Source: Halomarina rubra
GTDB taxonomy: Archaea; Halobacteriota; Halobacteria; Halobacteriales; Haloarculaceae
Reading direction: 5' to 3'
Length of the DNA: 64,000 nt
Assembly (NCBI RefSeq): GCF_023699475.1
Contig: NZ_JALXFV010000003.1
Coordinates: forward strand, 30,972-94,971
This document shows, one piece after another, positions 18,210 through 25,988 of this stretch. Both the position numbers and the translations under genes were made by a program. Position 1 is the stretch's first letter; every line of letters begins with the position of its first letter. The notes under the pieces are model-generated. The model was not told where the DNA came from. It did no database searches and saw only the letters and a list, made by a program, of their open reading frames with translations.

Positions 18210-20070
18210 CCACACCGAGGCGCTCGACCGAGGGTTGTACGCGCTGTTCTCCCGGCACGCCGACAGCGCCCGCCACGACCGGGACCGGCGACGGTTCCGG
18301 GCGGCGAACGTCGGCCCGAGTTTCGACGTGTTCCTCGCTCGGGTCTACGGCGTCTCGTGGCTGGCGTTCGGGGTCGCGACCGTCGGCGTCGCCGCACTGA
18401 CGCTCGCCGTCCCCGCGGGCGTCTGGACCACCCTCGGCGAGACGCTCCACGCCGCGCTCCCGGTGGCGAACCGACTCCACGCCCCCGACGTGCCACGGCT
18501 GTACGCCGCCGTCGCCGTCGCGGTCGTCGGCGGTCTACTCGTCAAGCGACTCGTCGTCACCGGCGGAAGTCTCTACCTCCGGTGGACCGCCAGCGCGCGC
18601 CGGAGCAACATCGAGCGGACGATGCCCGGCGCGGTGCGGTACCTTCGGGCGCTGTCGGCGGGGAGCGACGGCCCCCGGACGATGCTCCGGAAGGTCGCCG
18701 AACAGGACGCCTACGGCGAGACAGCGGTGGCGTTCCGGAGCGTGCTCAACCGGGCGGCGCTGACGGGGAGTCTCGACTCGGGGCTACGGATGGTGTCACG
18801 GGACACCCCCTCGCGGGACCTGCTGTCGCCGTTCCTCCTGAAGTTCCGCGAGCACGCCGGACAGGGCGACGACGCACTCGACGCGTACCTCGAACTGGAG
18901 TCGCGGATGCTCTCACACCGGCAGGCCCGTGCCCGCCAGCGCGCGAGCGACTTCCTCGAACTGCTCGCCGAACTGTTCATCGTGTTGCTCGTCCTGCCGG
19001 CGCTGTTGGTCATCGTCCTGACCGTCATGGCGGTGCTCTCGCCGGGGCTCTCCGCGCCCGTCGCGACGCCGTTCGGCGAGACGACGCTCCGGGCGGTGTT
19101 CGTCTACGGCGCGGCGGCGTTCTCGCTGGTCGTCGGGGTCGGCGCGGCGTGGCTGGTCGACGCGCTCCGACCGCCCGACCAGGCCCCACCGTCGTACGCG
19201 CTCCCCGACGGCGTCACCGACGTGCTGACCGAGACGCCGACCAACCCAGCGAGCGCCGCCGTCGTCTGCGCGCCGGTCGCCGTGCTCGTCGCGGTCGGCT
19301 GTTGGACCCTCGGCTACCACCCGGTGAACGTCACCCTGTTCGGCTACGCCGCGTTCGGCCTGCCGGTCGGCCTCGTCTCGGTCCGGCGGGCACGACGCGA
19401 CGACGCGAAGGACCGCGAGTTGAAGGACTTCGTCCACGCCGTCGCCGGGCACGTCAGCCTCGGTCGGCCGTTCTCGACGGCCGTCGAGCGGGTCGCCCGC
19501 GACGTCGACCTCGGCGCGCTGCAAGCGGACGTCGACGACCTCGCGTTCAACACCGCGCTGATGACGGGGCGGGGCGAGGACGTCCGCGCGGACGCACTCG
19601 ACCGGTTCGTCGATCGCGTGGGCACCCCGCTCGCCGAACAGACGATGGGGCTCGTGACGGGGGCGCTCGACGTCGGCAGCGACGCCGAGGACGTCTTCGA
19701 GACGCTCCAGACCGAGGTCGGCCGCCTCGTGCACGAGCGTAAGGCGCTGCGGTCGTCGCTGATGGTGTACGTCGCCGTCGGCTGGACGACCGCCCTGCTG
19801 GTCGTCGGCATCACCGTCGCGGTCAACGTCCACGTCCTCGACGGGTTCGCACAGCTCTCGACGGTCGCCGACGGGGGGATGGCGCTCGACCCGAACGCCG
19901 TCGACCCCGAGCGCGACCGGTTGCGGTTCTACGTCATCACGCAGGCGACGATGCTGGCGTGTGGCTGGTTCGCCGGCACCGCCTCCCGGGGTTGGTACGA
20001 GGCGCTCCTCCACTCCTCGGTGCTCGTCGTCCTCACCTACAGCGTCTACGCGGGGGTGGGGCTGCTGTGA
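18196..20070 (+). CDS. Type II secretion-system F/TadC-like membrane platform protein (PilC-like)
   Basis: A 624-residue integral membrane protein with two T2SSF-like modules. Each has a helical cytosolic domain followed by paired spans (for example LLAELFIVLLVLPALLVIVL, and later VYVAVGWTTALLVVGITVAV). Total spans look like seven to nine. It would anchor the ATPase and guide pilin polymerisation. The start is ATG 18196 (MATSDHTEALDRGLY), overlapping the ATPase gene by 14 bases. Its TGA overlaps the next gene's GTG (GTGA at 20067-20070). The double-module length is typical of haloarchaeal PilC. Confidence 0.9.
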   Translation: MATSDHTEALDRGLYALFSRHADSARHDRDRRRFRAANVGPSFDVFLARVYGVSWLAFGVATVGVAALTLAVPAGVWTTLGETLHAALPVANRLHAPDVPRLYAAVAVAVVGGLLVKRLVVTGGSLYLRWTASARRSNIERTMPGAVRYLRALSAGSDGPRTMLRKVAEQDAYGETAVAFRSVLNRAALTGSLDSGLRMVSRDTPSRDLLSPFLLKFREHAGQGDDALDAYLELESRMLSHRQARARQRASDFLELLAELFIVLLVLPALLVIVLTVMAVLSPGLSAPVATPFGETTLRAVFVYGAAAFSLVVGVGAAWLVDALRPPDQAPPSYALPDGVTDVLTETPTNPASAAVVCAPVAVLVAVGCWTLGYHPVNVTLFGYAAFGLPVGLVSVRRARRDDAKDRELKDFVHAVAGHVSLGRPFSTAVERVARDVDLGALQADVDDLAFNTALMTGRGEDVRADALDRFVDRVGTPLAEQTMGLVTGALDVGSDAEDVFETLQTEVGRLVHERKALRSSLMVYVAVGWTTALLVVGITVAVNVHVLDGFAQLSTVADGGMALDPNAVDPERDRLRFYVITQATMLACGWFAGTASRGWYEALLHSSVLVVLTYSVYAGVGLL

Positions 20071-20825
20071 GTCGGCCCCGTTCGGAGACGGACACCGGCC
20101 TCGCCGACTCGCGCGCGCAGTCACACGTCATCGGCGTCGTGCTCCTACTCGGCATCACCGTCGTCGCGATGGGGACGCTCACCGCCTCCATCGGCACCGT
20201 GCTGGACCAGAACGCCGCCGCCGCAGACGCCGACCGCGTCGCGAACGACCTCGACGCCGCGCTCGACCCGGTCGAGGCGACGGGTCGACACCGCGGTCGG
20301 GTCTCGTTCACCGACGGCCGCCTCCACACCGAGTCCCGCGACGTCCGCCTGCTCGAAGGACTCGACGGCGACCGGGTCGCACAGCGCGTGCGGACCGACG
20401 CGCTCGTGTTCGAGGCGGGCGACCAGCGGGTCGCGTTCGTCGGCGGAGCCATCGTCCGTGGGACCAACGGGAGCGCGACGCTCCGTGACCCGCCGCTGGT
20501 GACGGCCTCGCGCGGCGAAGGGGGCGTCCTCCTCGTCGGTGCGCCTCGGTTGGGCGACCCCGCGAGCGTCGGCGGCGAGCGGGCCTCGCTCACCGTCTCG
20601 ACGAACGTCAGCCACGACCGCGTCTCCCACGGCGAGGGCTACTGGCGCGTCGCCATCGAGACCGAGACCCCCGGTGCGTTCGAGCGGTGGTTCACCGAGC
20701 GCGGCGCGACGGTCGAACGACGGGACATCGACGGCGACGGTGTGACGAGTGTCGTCGCCCGATTCGAGGGGCGACGGACGGCGTACCTCGTCGTCCACGA
20801 CCTCCGGACGGAGGTGTCGACGTGA
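20067..20825 (+). CDS. Pilin-like membrane protein 1 of the pilus operon (252 aa)
   Basis: The protein starts at GTG 20067 and overlaps the platform gene by four bases. After about 16 polar residues comes SRAQSHVIGVVLLLGITVVA, which has the look of an archaeal pilin/archaellin N-terminal helix (compare the usual AVSPVIGVILMVAITV). Unlike a canonical class III pilin, the residues before it lack an obvious basic prepilin-peptidase site. A beta-rich extracellular domain follows, with a sequon near NGSAT. It is likely a pilin or minor pseudopilin of this machine. It may correspond to a haloarchaea-only domain of unknown function (DUF7289 from memory, unverified). Confidence 0.75.
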   Translation: MSRPRSETDTGLADSRAQSHVIGVVLLLGITVVAMGTLTASIGTVLDQNAAAADADRVANDLDAALDPVEATGRHRGRVSFTDGRLHTESRDVRLLEGLDGDRVAQRVRTDALVFEAGDQRVAFVGGAIVRGTNGSATLRDPPLVTASRGEGGVLLVGAPRLGDPASVGGERASLTVSTNVSHDRVSHGEGYWRVAIETETPGAFERWFTERGATVERRDIDGDGVTSVVARFEGRRTAYLVVHDLRTEVST

Positions 20826-21301
20826 GCGACCGAGCGTCCACGACGGACCTGATCGCCGACGACCGGGCGGTGACGCCCGTCGTGGCGAAGGCGCTCGAAG
20901 CGGCCATCGTCGTCCTGTTCATCGGGCTGTTGACCACGACGCTGTTCGGCGGCGTCGTTCCCGACTACCGCTCGACGGCCGGTGACGCGGTCGGCGAGCG
21001 GACGCTGGCCGGTGCGGCCGCCCGCGTCGAGCAGGCCGTCCCGGCGACCGACGACGCCGCGGTCAGCCTCCGTGTCGACCTCCCGGAGACCATCCGTGGC
21101 GACCACTACACGATTCGGAGCGACAATCGAACCCTCGTCCTCGACCACCCCCACGACGACGTCGACGGGCGGGTGGCCCTCGGTCTCCCCGACCGGGTGG
21201 TCCGCATCGAGGGCGCGTGGGAGAGCACCGACGACACGGCCGTCCGCGTCGACGCGACCGACGGGCGAGTCGTCGTCGAACTCGGAGAGGTGGACGCGTG
21301 A
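20822..21301 (+). CDS. Single-span pilin-like protein 2 (159 aa)
   Basis: GTG at 20822 overlaps the preceding TGA by four bases. A 14-residue polar start leads into DDRAVTPVVAKALEAAIVVL and a strong span ending GLLTTTLFGG. An external beta-rich domain follows with DHYTIRSDNRTLVLDH and a sequon. The 'AVTPVVAKALE' start is pilin-like. It is one of five consecutive small proteins that share a short cytoplasmic start plus one helix, as minor pilins do. No enzymatic motif is visible. Likely a structural or priming component. Confidence 0.7.
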   Translation: MSDRASTTDLIADDRAVTPVVAKALEAAIVVLFIGLLTTTLFGGVVPDYRSTAGDAVGERTLAGAAARVEQAVPATDDAAVSLRVDLPETIRGDHYTIRSDNRTLVLDHPHDDVDGRVALGLPDRVVRIEGAWESTDDTAVRVDATDGRVVVELGEVDA

Positions 21302-22002
21302 GCACCCCGACGCCCGACTCGGGTCGGGACGGCCCTGGCGACCGCGGCCAGGCGAACCTCCCGGTGCTCGCCGTCGCCCTCCTCGTCGTGACGGCCGCGA
21401 CCGGTCTCGGACTCGCGCTGGCCGACGGCGCGTTCGCCGGTGCCGAGCGCTCGCCGGGCGAACGCCACGTCGCGGTGTCGCTCTCGGAACGACTCGTCGC
21501 TCCCGACGGTCCGCTGACGAACCGGGGGAACACGCTGAACCGCACGCGGGTCGCCCGCCTCGACGCGGCGCGCCTCGACGAGTGGTTCCCGGTCGCCGAG
21601 AGCTGCGACGTGCGGATTCGACTCGACGGTGAGACGGTCGTCGAGCGCGGCGACCCGACCGGCGGGACGACCGTCCGCCGCGTCGTGTTGCTCGAACAGC
21701 GCCAGTCGCGGACGCTCGACCTCCCGACGGACCGCGTGACGCTCCCGCGACGGACGCCGCGCGTCACCCTCGACGTCGACCCGCCCGCCGCGACGACGGT
21801 GACGGCCGTCCGTGCCAACGGGCGGGTGGTCCTCCACGACCCGTCGGGGCTCGACGGGAGCTACGACGTCGCGCTGTCGCGACTGGAGACGGCGACGCTC
21901 GCGGTCGAACACAGCGGGCCGTTCACCCCCGCAACCGTCGACCTGACGTACTACCCCGCGCGGACGACGAAGGCGGAACTGGTGGTGACCGTCGATGCGT
22001 GA
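21298..22002 (+). CDS. Single-span pilin-like protein 3 (234 aa)
   Basis: It starts at GTG 21298 inside the previous stop (GTGA). Polar residues 1-17 are followed by RGQANLPVLAVALLVVTAAT, a single hydrophobic helix, then a domain of about 195 residues with many beta-strand-like Thr/Val/Arg stretches (REMs such as TVTAVRANGRVVLHD). Its end overlaps the start of the next gene by eight bases. A 'GQ' just before the helix recurs in proteins 4 and 5 (RGQLSLSV, RAQFVLAA). Probably a haloarchaea-specific pseudopilin; function inferred from operon position only. Confidence 0.68.
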   Translation: MSTPTPDSGRDGPGDRGQANLPVLAVALLVVTAATGLGLALADGAFAGAERSPGERHVAVSLSERLVAPDGPLTNRGNTLNRTRVARLDAARLDEWFPVAESCDVRIRLDGETVVERGDPTGGTTVRRVVLLEQRQSRTLDLPTDRVTLPRRTPRVTLDVDPPAATTVTAVRANGRVVLHDPSGLDGSYDVALSRLETATLAVEHSGPFTPATVDLTYYPARTTKAELVVTVDA

Positions 22003-22438
22003 CTCGGCCGACACGTCACGAACGAGGAGGGCGGACGAGCGCGGCCAACTGTCGCTGTCGGTCGTCGAGGCGGGCATCGGCGTCGTGCTCGTTCTCGCCG
22101 TCTCGATGGGGTTCGTCCTCGGCGTCCCCCAACCGGACACCCGCGACACCCAACTGGACGCGTACGCACGGGACGCGGCGGCCGTCCTCGGGACCGAACC
22201 CCCGCGACACCGTGGAACGACGCGACTGGCGGAAGTCGCACGCTCCGAGGCGGCGTTCGAGCGCGAGCGGGCCGCCCTCGACCGACGGGTCGACCGGCTG
22301 TTGCCCGACTCGCTCATGTACCACGTCGAGACGCCCCACGGGACGGTCGGCTACGACCGTCCGGCGGGTGTGGCCGTCGGGACGACCACCGTGACGACGG
22401 CGAACGGTCCCGTGACGATACGGGTGTGGTACGCGTGA
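21995..22438 (+). CDS. Single-span pilin-like protein 4 (147 aa)
   Basis: The ATG at 21995 overlaps the previous gene by eight bases. The layout matches its neighbours: an Arg-rich 16-residue start, then DERGQLSLSVVEAGIGVVLVLAVS as membrane helix. After it comes a small domain with helical 'RSEAAFERERAALDRRVDRL' and a C-terminal beta region ending VTIRVWYA. The Glu early in the helix (VVEAG) recalls the conserved Glu5 of type IV pilins. Its TGA overlaps the following GTG (GTGA at 22435-22438). Confidence 0.68.
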   Translation: MRDSADTSRTRRADERGQLSLSVVEAGIGVVLVLAVSMGFVLGVPQPDTRDTQLDAYARDAAAVLGTEPPRHRGTTRLAEVARSEAAFERERAALDRRVDRLLPDSLMYHVETPHGTVGYDRPAGVAVGTTTVTTANGPVTIRVWYA

Positions 22439-22989
22439 GTCGTGACGACGCAGGGGACGACGCCGGGCGATTCGGTCGCGACCGTGCGCAGTTCGTCCTC
22501 GCGGCGGCCGCGGTCGTCGCCGTCGCGCTCGCACCCGCCGTCCTCGCGTACCTCCAGTTGGGCTACCACCCCGACGCCGCGGCCAACGACGACTACGACG
22601 CGCCGCTGGCCGACGCCGACCGGGTGCTCTCCCGGAGCCTCCACGCGGCCGGGACGAACGCGACCGGCGCGAACTGGAGCGCGCGCGAGCGCGTCGTCGA
22701 ACGGGTCCGGACGGACCTCGCGCCCAGGATACGCACGCTCGAAGGGTCGCGCGTCGCAGACGGGGTGGCCTACGCGGTCGAGTACGACGAGGCGGCCGCT
22801 CGCGCGTGGGCGCGAGAGCACTGTCCCCGTGGTGACGGCCGTGCGTTCGGCACCTGTGAAGCGGTCGACGGCGTCGTCGTCCAGGAGCGCGCGGGTGAGA
22901 CGACCGTCGTGGCCGCCGCGTTCGACGTGCGGGTGACGACCGACCGCGGCGAGTACGCCGCGACGGTGATAGCCCGGGTAGTGGGCTGA
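22435..22989 (+). CDS. Single-span pilin-like protein 5, last gene of the pilus operon (184 aa)
   Basis: The start is GTG 22435, coupled to the preceding stop. FGRDRAQFVLAAAAVVAVAL begins the membrane helix after about 17 residues. The exterior domain contains two Cys residues (EHCPRGDG and GTCEA) that could form a disulphide, plus sequons NATGAN and NWS. The final strand repeats 'VVAAAFDVRVTTDRGEYAAT'. No gene follows on this strand for 1.5 kb, so the operon ends here. Confidence 0.68.
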   Translation: MSRDDAGDDAGRFGRDRAQFVLAAAAVVAVALAPAVLAYLQLGYHPDAAANDDYDAPLADADRVLSRSLHAAGTNATGANWSARERVVERVRTDLAPRIRTLEGSRVADGVAYAVEYDEAAARAWAREHCPRGDGRAFGTCEAVDGVVVQERAGETTVVAAAFDVRVTTDRGEYAATVIARVVG

Positions 22990-23175
22990 CCCGTATGCGT
23001 CGGAGAAGGAGTGCCCAGACGCGGCGGAGCACCGGTGTCGCCACTGGGCGAGTAGTGTCTTGCCACCGGAGTGGCCCCGAAGACGGGGCCGGGCACGAAA
23101 ATCGGTGGCGGAATCGACAGGTACGGTTCACTCGGCTGCGGCGTCGACACCGCGTGGCCGGTGGGCGTCGACCGT

Positions 23176-23214
23176 GTACTCAGACGCGGTCGCCTTAGTA
23201 CTCGGACGTGGTCG
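23176..23214. repeat. Near-identical 17-bp direct repeat straddling a stop codon
   Basis: GTACTCAGACGCGGTCG (23176-23192) and GTACTCGGACGTGGTCG (23198-23214) differ at two positions. The second copy encodes the last codons (TTSEY) of the lipoprotein on the minus strand, and the first lies just past its TAA. It looks like a tail repeat that was cut off by the stop codon. Confidence 0.5.
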
Positions 23215-23545
23215 TCTCGTTGCCGACGGTGAGGTTGCCCTCGGTCGTGTTGCCGTCGGTCATGTTGCCGTCGGTCGTGTTGCCGTCGGTCATGTTCCCT
23301 TCGGTGGTTTCACCGTCGGTCATGTTGCCCTCCGTCGTCTCCTCGCTGGGCATCTCCGAGGTCTCCTCGCCCATCGTCGTGTCCTCCTCTTCCATCGTCG
23401 TCGGCTCCTCCGCGGGCGTGGCGTCCTCGACGCCACCGGCGTCGGTCGTGTTGTTCCCACCGCTCGGGCCTGCGCAGCCTGCGACGAGCAGGAGCGCGGC
23501 CACGAGCAGTGCAGCAACCGTCCGTCGGGTTGGCTTCCAGTTCAT
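23195..23545 (-). CDS. Small secreted lipoprotein with 10-residue glyco-repeats (116 aa)
   Basis: It starts at ATG 23545 (MNWKPTRRTV). The basic start contains an RR pair, followed by hydrophobic VAALLVAALLLVAGC with the lipobox Cys at 25. After a Gly/Asn-rich and Glu-rich stretch come four 10-residue repeats of TTEGNMTDGN type (bases about 23219-23338). Each carries one or two Asn-x-Thr sequons. This suggests a heavily glycosylated, lipid-anchored surface protein. It shares promoter and leader sequence with the lipoprotein at 1428-1661. The repeat array may vary in copy number between strains. No known domain. Confidence 0.75.
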   Translation of the reverse strand: MNWKPTRRTVAALLVAALLLVAGCAGPSGGNNTTDAGGVEDATPAEEPTTMEEEDTTMGEETSEMPSEETTEGNMTDGETTEGNMTDGNTTDGNMTDGNTTEGNLTVGNETTTSEY

Positions 23546-23570
23546 TGCACTCTGCTCGGACTCCGAGGAG

Positions 23571-23586
23571 CCGGATAAACCGGGCC
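23571..23586 (-). promoter_or_regulatory. TATA/BRE promoter of the repeat lipoprotein
   Basis: The minus strand reads CCCGGTTTATCCGG, about 30 bases before ATG 23545. It matches the promoter at 1687-1702 in 13 of 14 bases over that core at nearly the same spacing. A shared activator or simple gene duplication would explain it. Confidence 0.55.
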
Positions 23587-24089
23587 GACCGTACCGACCC
23601 TTGCGACGGTTGGTTGAACACGTTCCTACACCGTTTCGTGAACGAACCCGACATTTACACCCGGAAAACGGTCCTCCCACAGAGGCAGTTCAGAACGTCT
23701 GGAACGCGTGAAACGTCGGCTTACGACGACCACCCCTGACGACTGGGCACAACATAACTCCCGATACGCACGGCGTACCCGTCAACGAACGGTGAGGTCA
23801 CCCCTCCAGAGGCCGGTCGAGGACCGCGGCTGGACCACCCCTCGCGACGGGTGTGAGCGACGGGCGAATCGTGGTACCTGTTCCCGCAAACCACGGTACG
23901 GCGCTCGAAACCCATCCGCGTTGACGAATTCAGAAACGTTATTCTACCGGAGACACAACGGAAATCGAGGGCGAGGTTGGCAAGACGGTTTCGGGAGTCC
24001 TCGCCTTCTCAGGCTCTCGGCGAGACACGACGATGCACAGCGCCGCGGCCGGCGGGTGGTCGCTCGACGAGCGCGTGGCGTGAACGGCG
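23587..24089. other. Intergenic region, no gene recognised
   Basis: About 500 bases upstream of the lipoprotein. AT-richer patches occur near 23650-23660 and 23932-23945 (GTTATTC), with weak stems such as CACCC...GGGTG near 23838-23856. The longest plus-strand frame (23708-24118) encodes Arg/Thr-rich sequence with no hydrophobic or domain pattern, so I do not call it. Confidence 0.4.
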
Positions 24090-24278
24090 CTACGCGGACA
24101 TTCTCAGGGAAGCCGTGAGGAAGAGCGACGCTCCACCAGGGACGAGTTCCTGTGGCCCCGGGACGAGACCGAGCACTCCCGCGGCGATGTAGAGTGCGAA
24201 CCCGAACGCTATCGCGAGCAGGAGTGTGATGAAGTACCAGTACGCGCCCTCGACGGTGATGAGACTGGGGAGTTGCAT
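24090..24278 (-). CDS. Small membrane protein, hypothetical (62 aa)
   Basis: ATG 24278 opens a 62-residue frame. A polar start MQLPSLITVEGAYWYF leads into one long hydrophobic helix (ITLLLAIAFGFALYIAAGVLGLV), then PGPQELVPGGASLFLTASLR. The single-helix layout with aromatic edge residues is convincing for a membrane protein. I recognise no family. It lies alone between the lipoprotein and the two-span protein at 24497. Confidence 0.5.
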   Translation of the reverse strand: MQLPSLITVEGAYWYFITLLLAIAFGFALYIAAGVLGLVPGPQELVPGGASLFLTASLRMSA

Positions 24279-24496
24279 GGGTTGGTCTGACCACCTATCG
24301 TGACGGTCAGTGTGTGGTACTCAGACGTGCATGACGACGTTTTGACTGCTTTCGGACGCCGGGCCGCCCGAACGGTGTCGTCAGCGTACCGTCGCGTCAT
24401 TTCGAATCTGCACGTAGACCGACGCTCCACGCCGTCTACGCGCGGTCGGCGTCCGCCGGCACTACCGCTATCCACGTGCGCCGTCAGCGTTCGGCT

Positions 24497-24844
24497 ATGG
24501 GACCGCTCGTACCGACCGGAGCCGACCTCGACCGTGAGACGCTGCTCGACATCACGGTCAACCTCATCCCCATGGGAATCCTGCTGTTCTTCATCGGACT
24601 GTCCTTGGTGTACTCGCCGTTCCCGCCGAGTCTGTTCATGTCGGGGATGAGCCACCTGCTCACCGTCGTCCCGCTGGTGTTGCTCGCGCTGTTGACGTAC
24701 GTCGCAGCGAAGGTCATCGCCCGCGACGAACGGCAACTGGAGGCGCGCTCGTCGACCGACGACCGACCGGCGACGCTCGACGACACGGCGACCGGCGAGG
24801 GCGCGACGGGCGACGACGCGGACCCGTCGGGCGACCGGGAGTGA
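24497..24844 (+). CDS. Two-span membrane protein of a haloarchaeal family (115 aa)
   Basis: Starting at ATG 24497 (MGPLVPTGADLDRETLLD), it has spans at about 22-42 (LIPMGILLFFIGLSLVYSPF) and 54-73 (LLTVVPLVLLALLTYVAAKV). An acidic Asp/Ser/Thr-rich tail of about 40 residues follows. The pattern 'NLIPMGILLFF' is familiar from small haloarchaeal proteins annotated as DUF6684 (number from memory). They are often found near cytochrome oxidase genes, but none is present here. Role unknown. Confidence 0.62.
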   Translation: MGPLVPTGADLDRETLLDITVNLIPMGILLFFIGLSLVYSPFPPSLFMSGMSHLLTVVPLVLLALLTYVAAKVIARDERQLEARSSTDDRPATLDDTATGEGATGDDADPSGDRE

Positions 24845-24887
24845 GCAACAGGAGAAGGGGCATCACGGCGGGGCCAGCGACGCGATC

Positions 24888-25049
24888 TCAGGGCGTCGTC
24901 GTGAGCAGTTCGTCGAGTTCGATGAACTCCGTCCCACCGCACCGACACTGGGAGTCGGCCGTCGGGAGCGTGATACTACCGTCGTCGTGGACGACCGCCG
25001 ACGACCGTCGCCGGCAGTCGACACACCTGACGAATGTCCGTTGTGGCAT
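24888..25049 (-). CDS. Small zinc-ribbon-like protein (53 aa)
   Basis: ATG 25049 starts MPQRTFVRCVDCRRRSSAVV. A CxxC pair (CVDC) is matched downstream by CRCGGTEF, giving a four-Cys site of the kind that binds zinc in many tiny haloarchaeal proteins. The end ELDELLTTTP is acidic. It is convergent with the membrane protein upstream. It may bind nucleic acid or protein; no specific role can be read. Confidence 0.6.
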   Translation of the reverse strand: MPQRTFVRCVDCRRRSSAVVHDDGSITLPTADSQCRCGGTEFIELDELLTTTP

Positions 25050-25211
25050 GGTCGGGTCGAGTGGTGGGTCGTGCCGTCGCCGTCGGCCGGTCCGGCGGCG
25101 AGGTGACCCGCTCGATGTAACTGAGTCGACACGCGTAACAGATACGCTCACGCCTTGCGAAGTTCGATAGCACCGAGGGCGTGACCGTCCGCGTCGACGA
25201 CCGGTCTCGCG

Positions 25212-25988
25212 TCAGTCGTCGACGTGCTCGACGGTGAACTGCTGGAGGCCGTTCTCCATGAGTCGCGAGAGCATCGCCGCGAAGTGCGTGTTCGCGCTCC
25301 ACATCGCCGTCTCCTCGCTGCCGGTGCCCTCGTCGAGCATCCCGATGAGGACGGTCCGTCCGTCGACGGCGAGCAGTCGGTTGGCCTCCGCGTCGGGGCC
25401 GCGGTCGTCCGCGATGCGCAGCACCTCCATCCCTTCTATCTCCCCGAAGCGCTCCAGTGCGGCCGGTGCCTCGCTCGCGCCGACGGCGTGGACGCCCGCA
25501 TCGACGAGCGACTGCAGCGTCGCCACGAGCGAGGGGGTGAGCTGGTCGACGTCGCTCACGCCGATGACGACGCGTTCGTCGGCCTCGGCGACGAGGTCCT
25601 CGACGCGACGGGAGATGTTGTCGGTCCCCCGGGTCACCCAGATGTCGGGGCGGTGCTCGTCGGCGTCGTCCGCGAGCGACCCCTGGACCTCACGGAGGTA
25701 CTCGCTCGCGCGCCGACGCTCGCGCTCGAAGCGCTCGGAGAGGCGTGCCATCGCCTCGTCGAGTGCGACCGCCCGGTACCGCGTCGGCGAGGCGTTCTGG
25801 ACCTCGACCAGCCCCCGTGCCTCCAGGGAGTCGGCGGTGCCGTACACCTGCGAGCGGGGGACGTCGGTGACGCGAGCGACCTCGCTCGCCGTCGCCGTCC
25901 GGAGCTTCTGGAGTCCGACGAGCACCTTCGCCTCGTAGCTCGTCAGCCCCAGCGATTCGAGGGCGTCGAGGGCGTCGGCTTCCTCCAT
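25212..25988 (-). CDS. TrmB-family transcriptional regulator
   Basis: The protein has 258 residues. The N-terminal winged helix, LESLGLTSYEAKVLVGLQKL then TASEVARVTDVPRSQVYGTA, is the classic TrmB start. A coiled linker (FERERRRASEYLREV) and an effector domain with VVIGVSDVDQLTPSLVATL follow. TrmB proteins are usually sugar-responsive or stress-responsive repressors or activators. This one's ATG directly abuts the stop of the RND transporter gene upstream (25988/25989), so it is co-transcribed and probably controls that transporter. Confidence 0.88.
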   Translation of the reverse strand: MEEADALDALESLGLTSYEAKVLVGLQKLRTATASEVARVTDVPRSQVYGTADSLEARGLVEVQNASPTRYRAVALDEAMARLSERFERERRRASEYLREVQGSLADDADEHRPDIWVTRGTDNISRRVEDLVAEADERVVIGVSDVDQLTPSLVATLQSLVDAGVHAVGASEAPAALERFGEIEGMEVLRIADDRGPDAEANRLLAVDGRTVLIGMLDEGTGSEETAMWSANTHFAAMLSRLMENGLQQFTVEHVDD

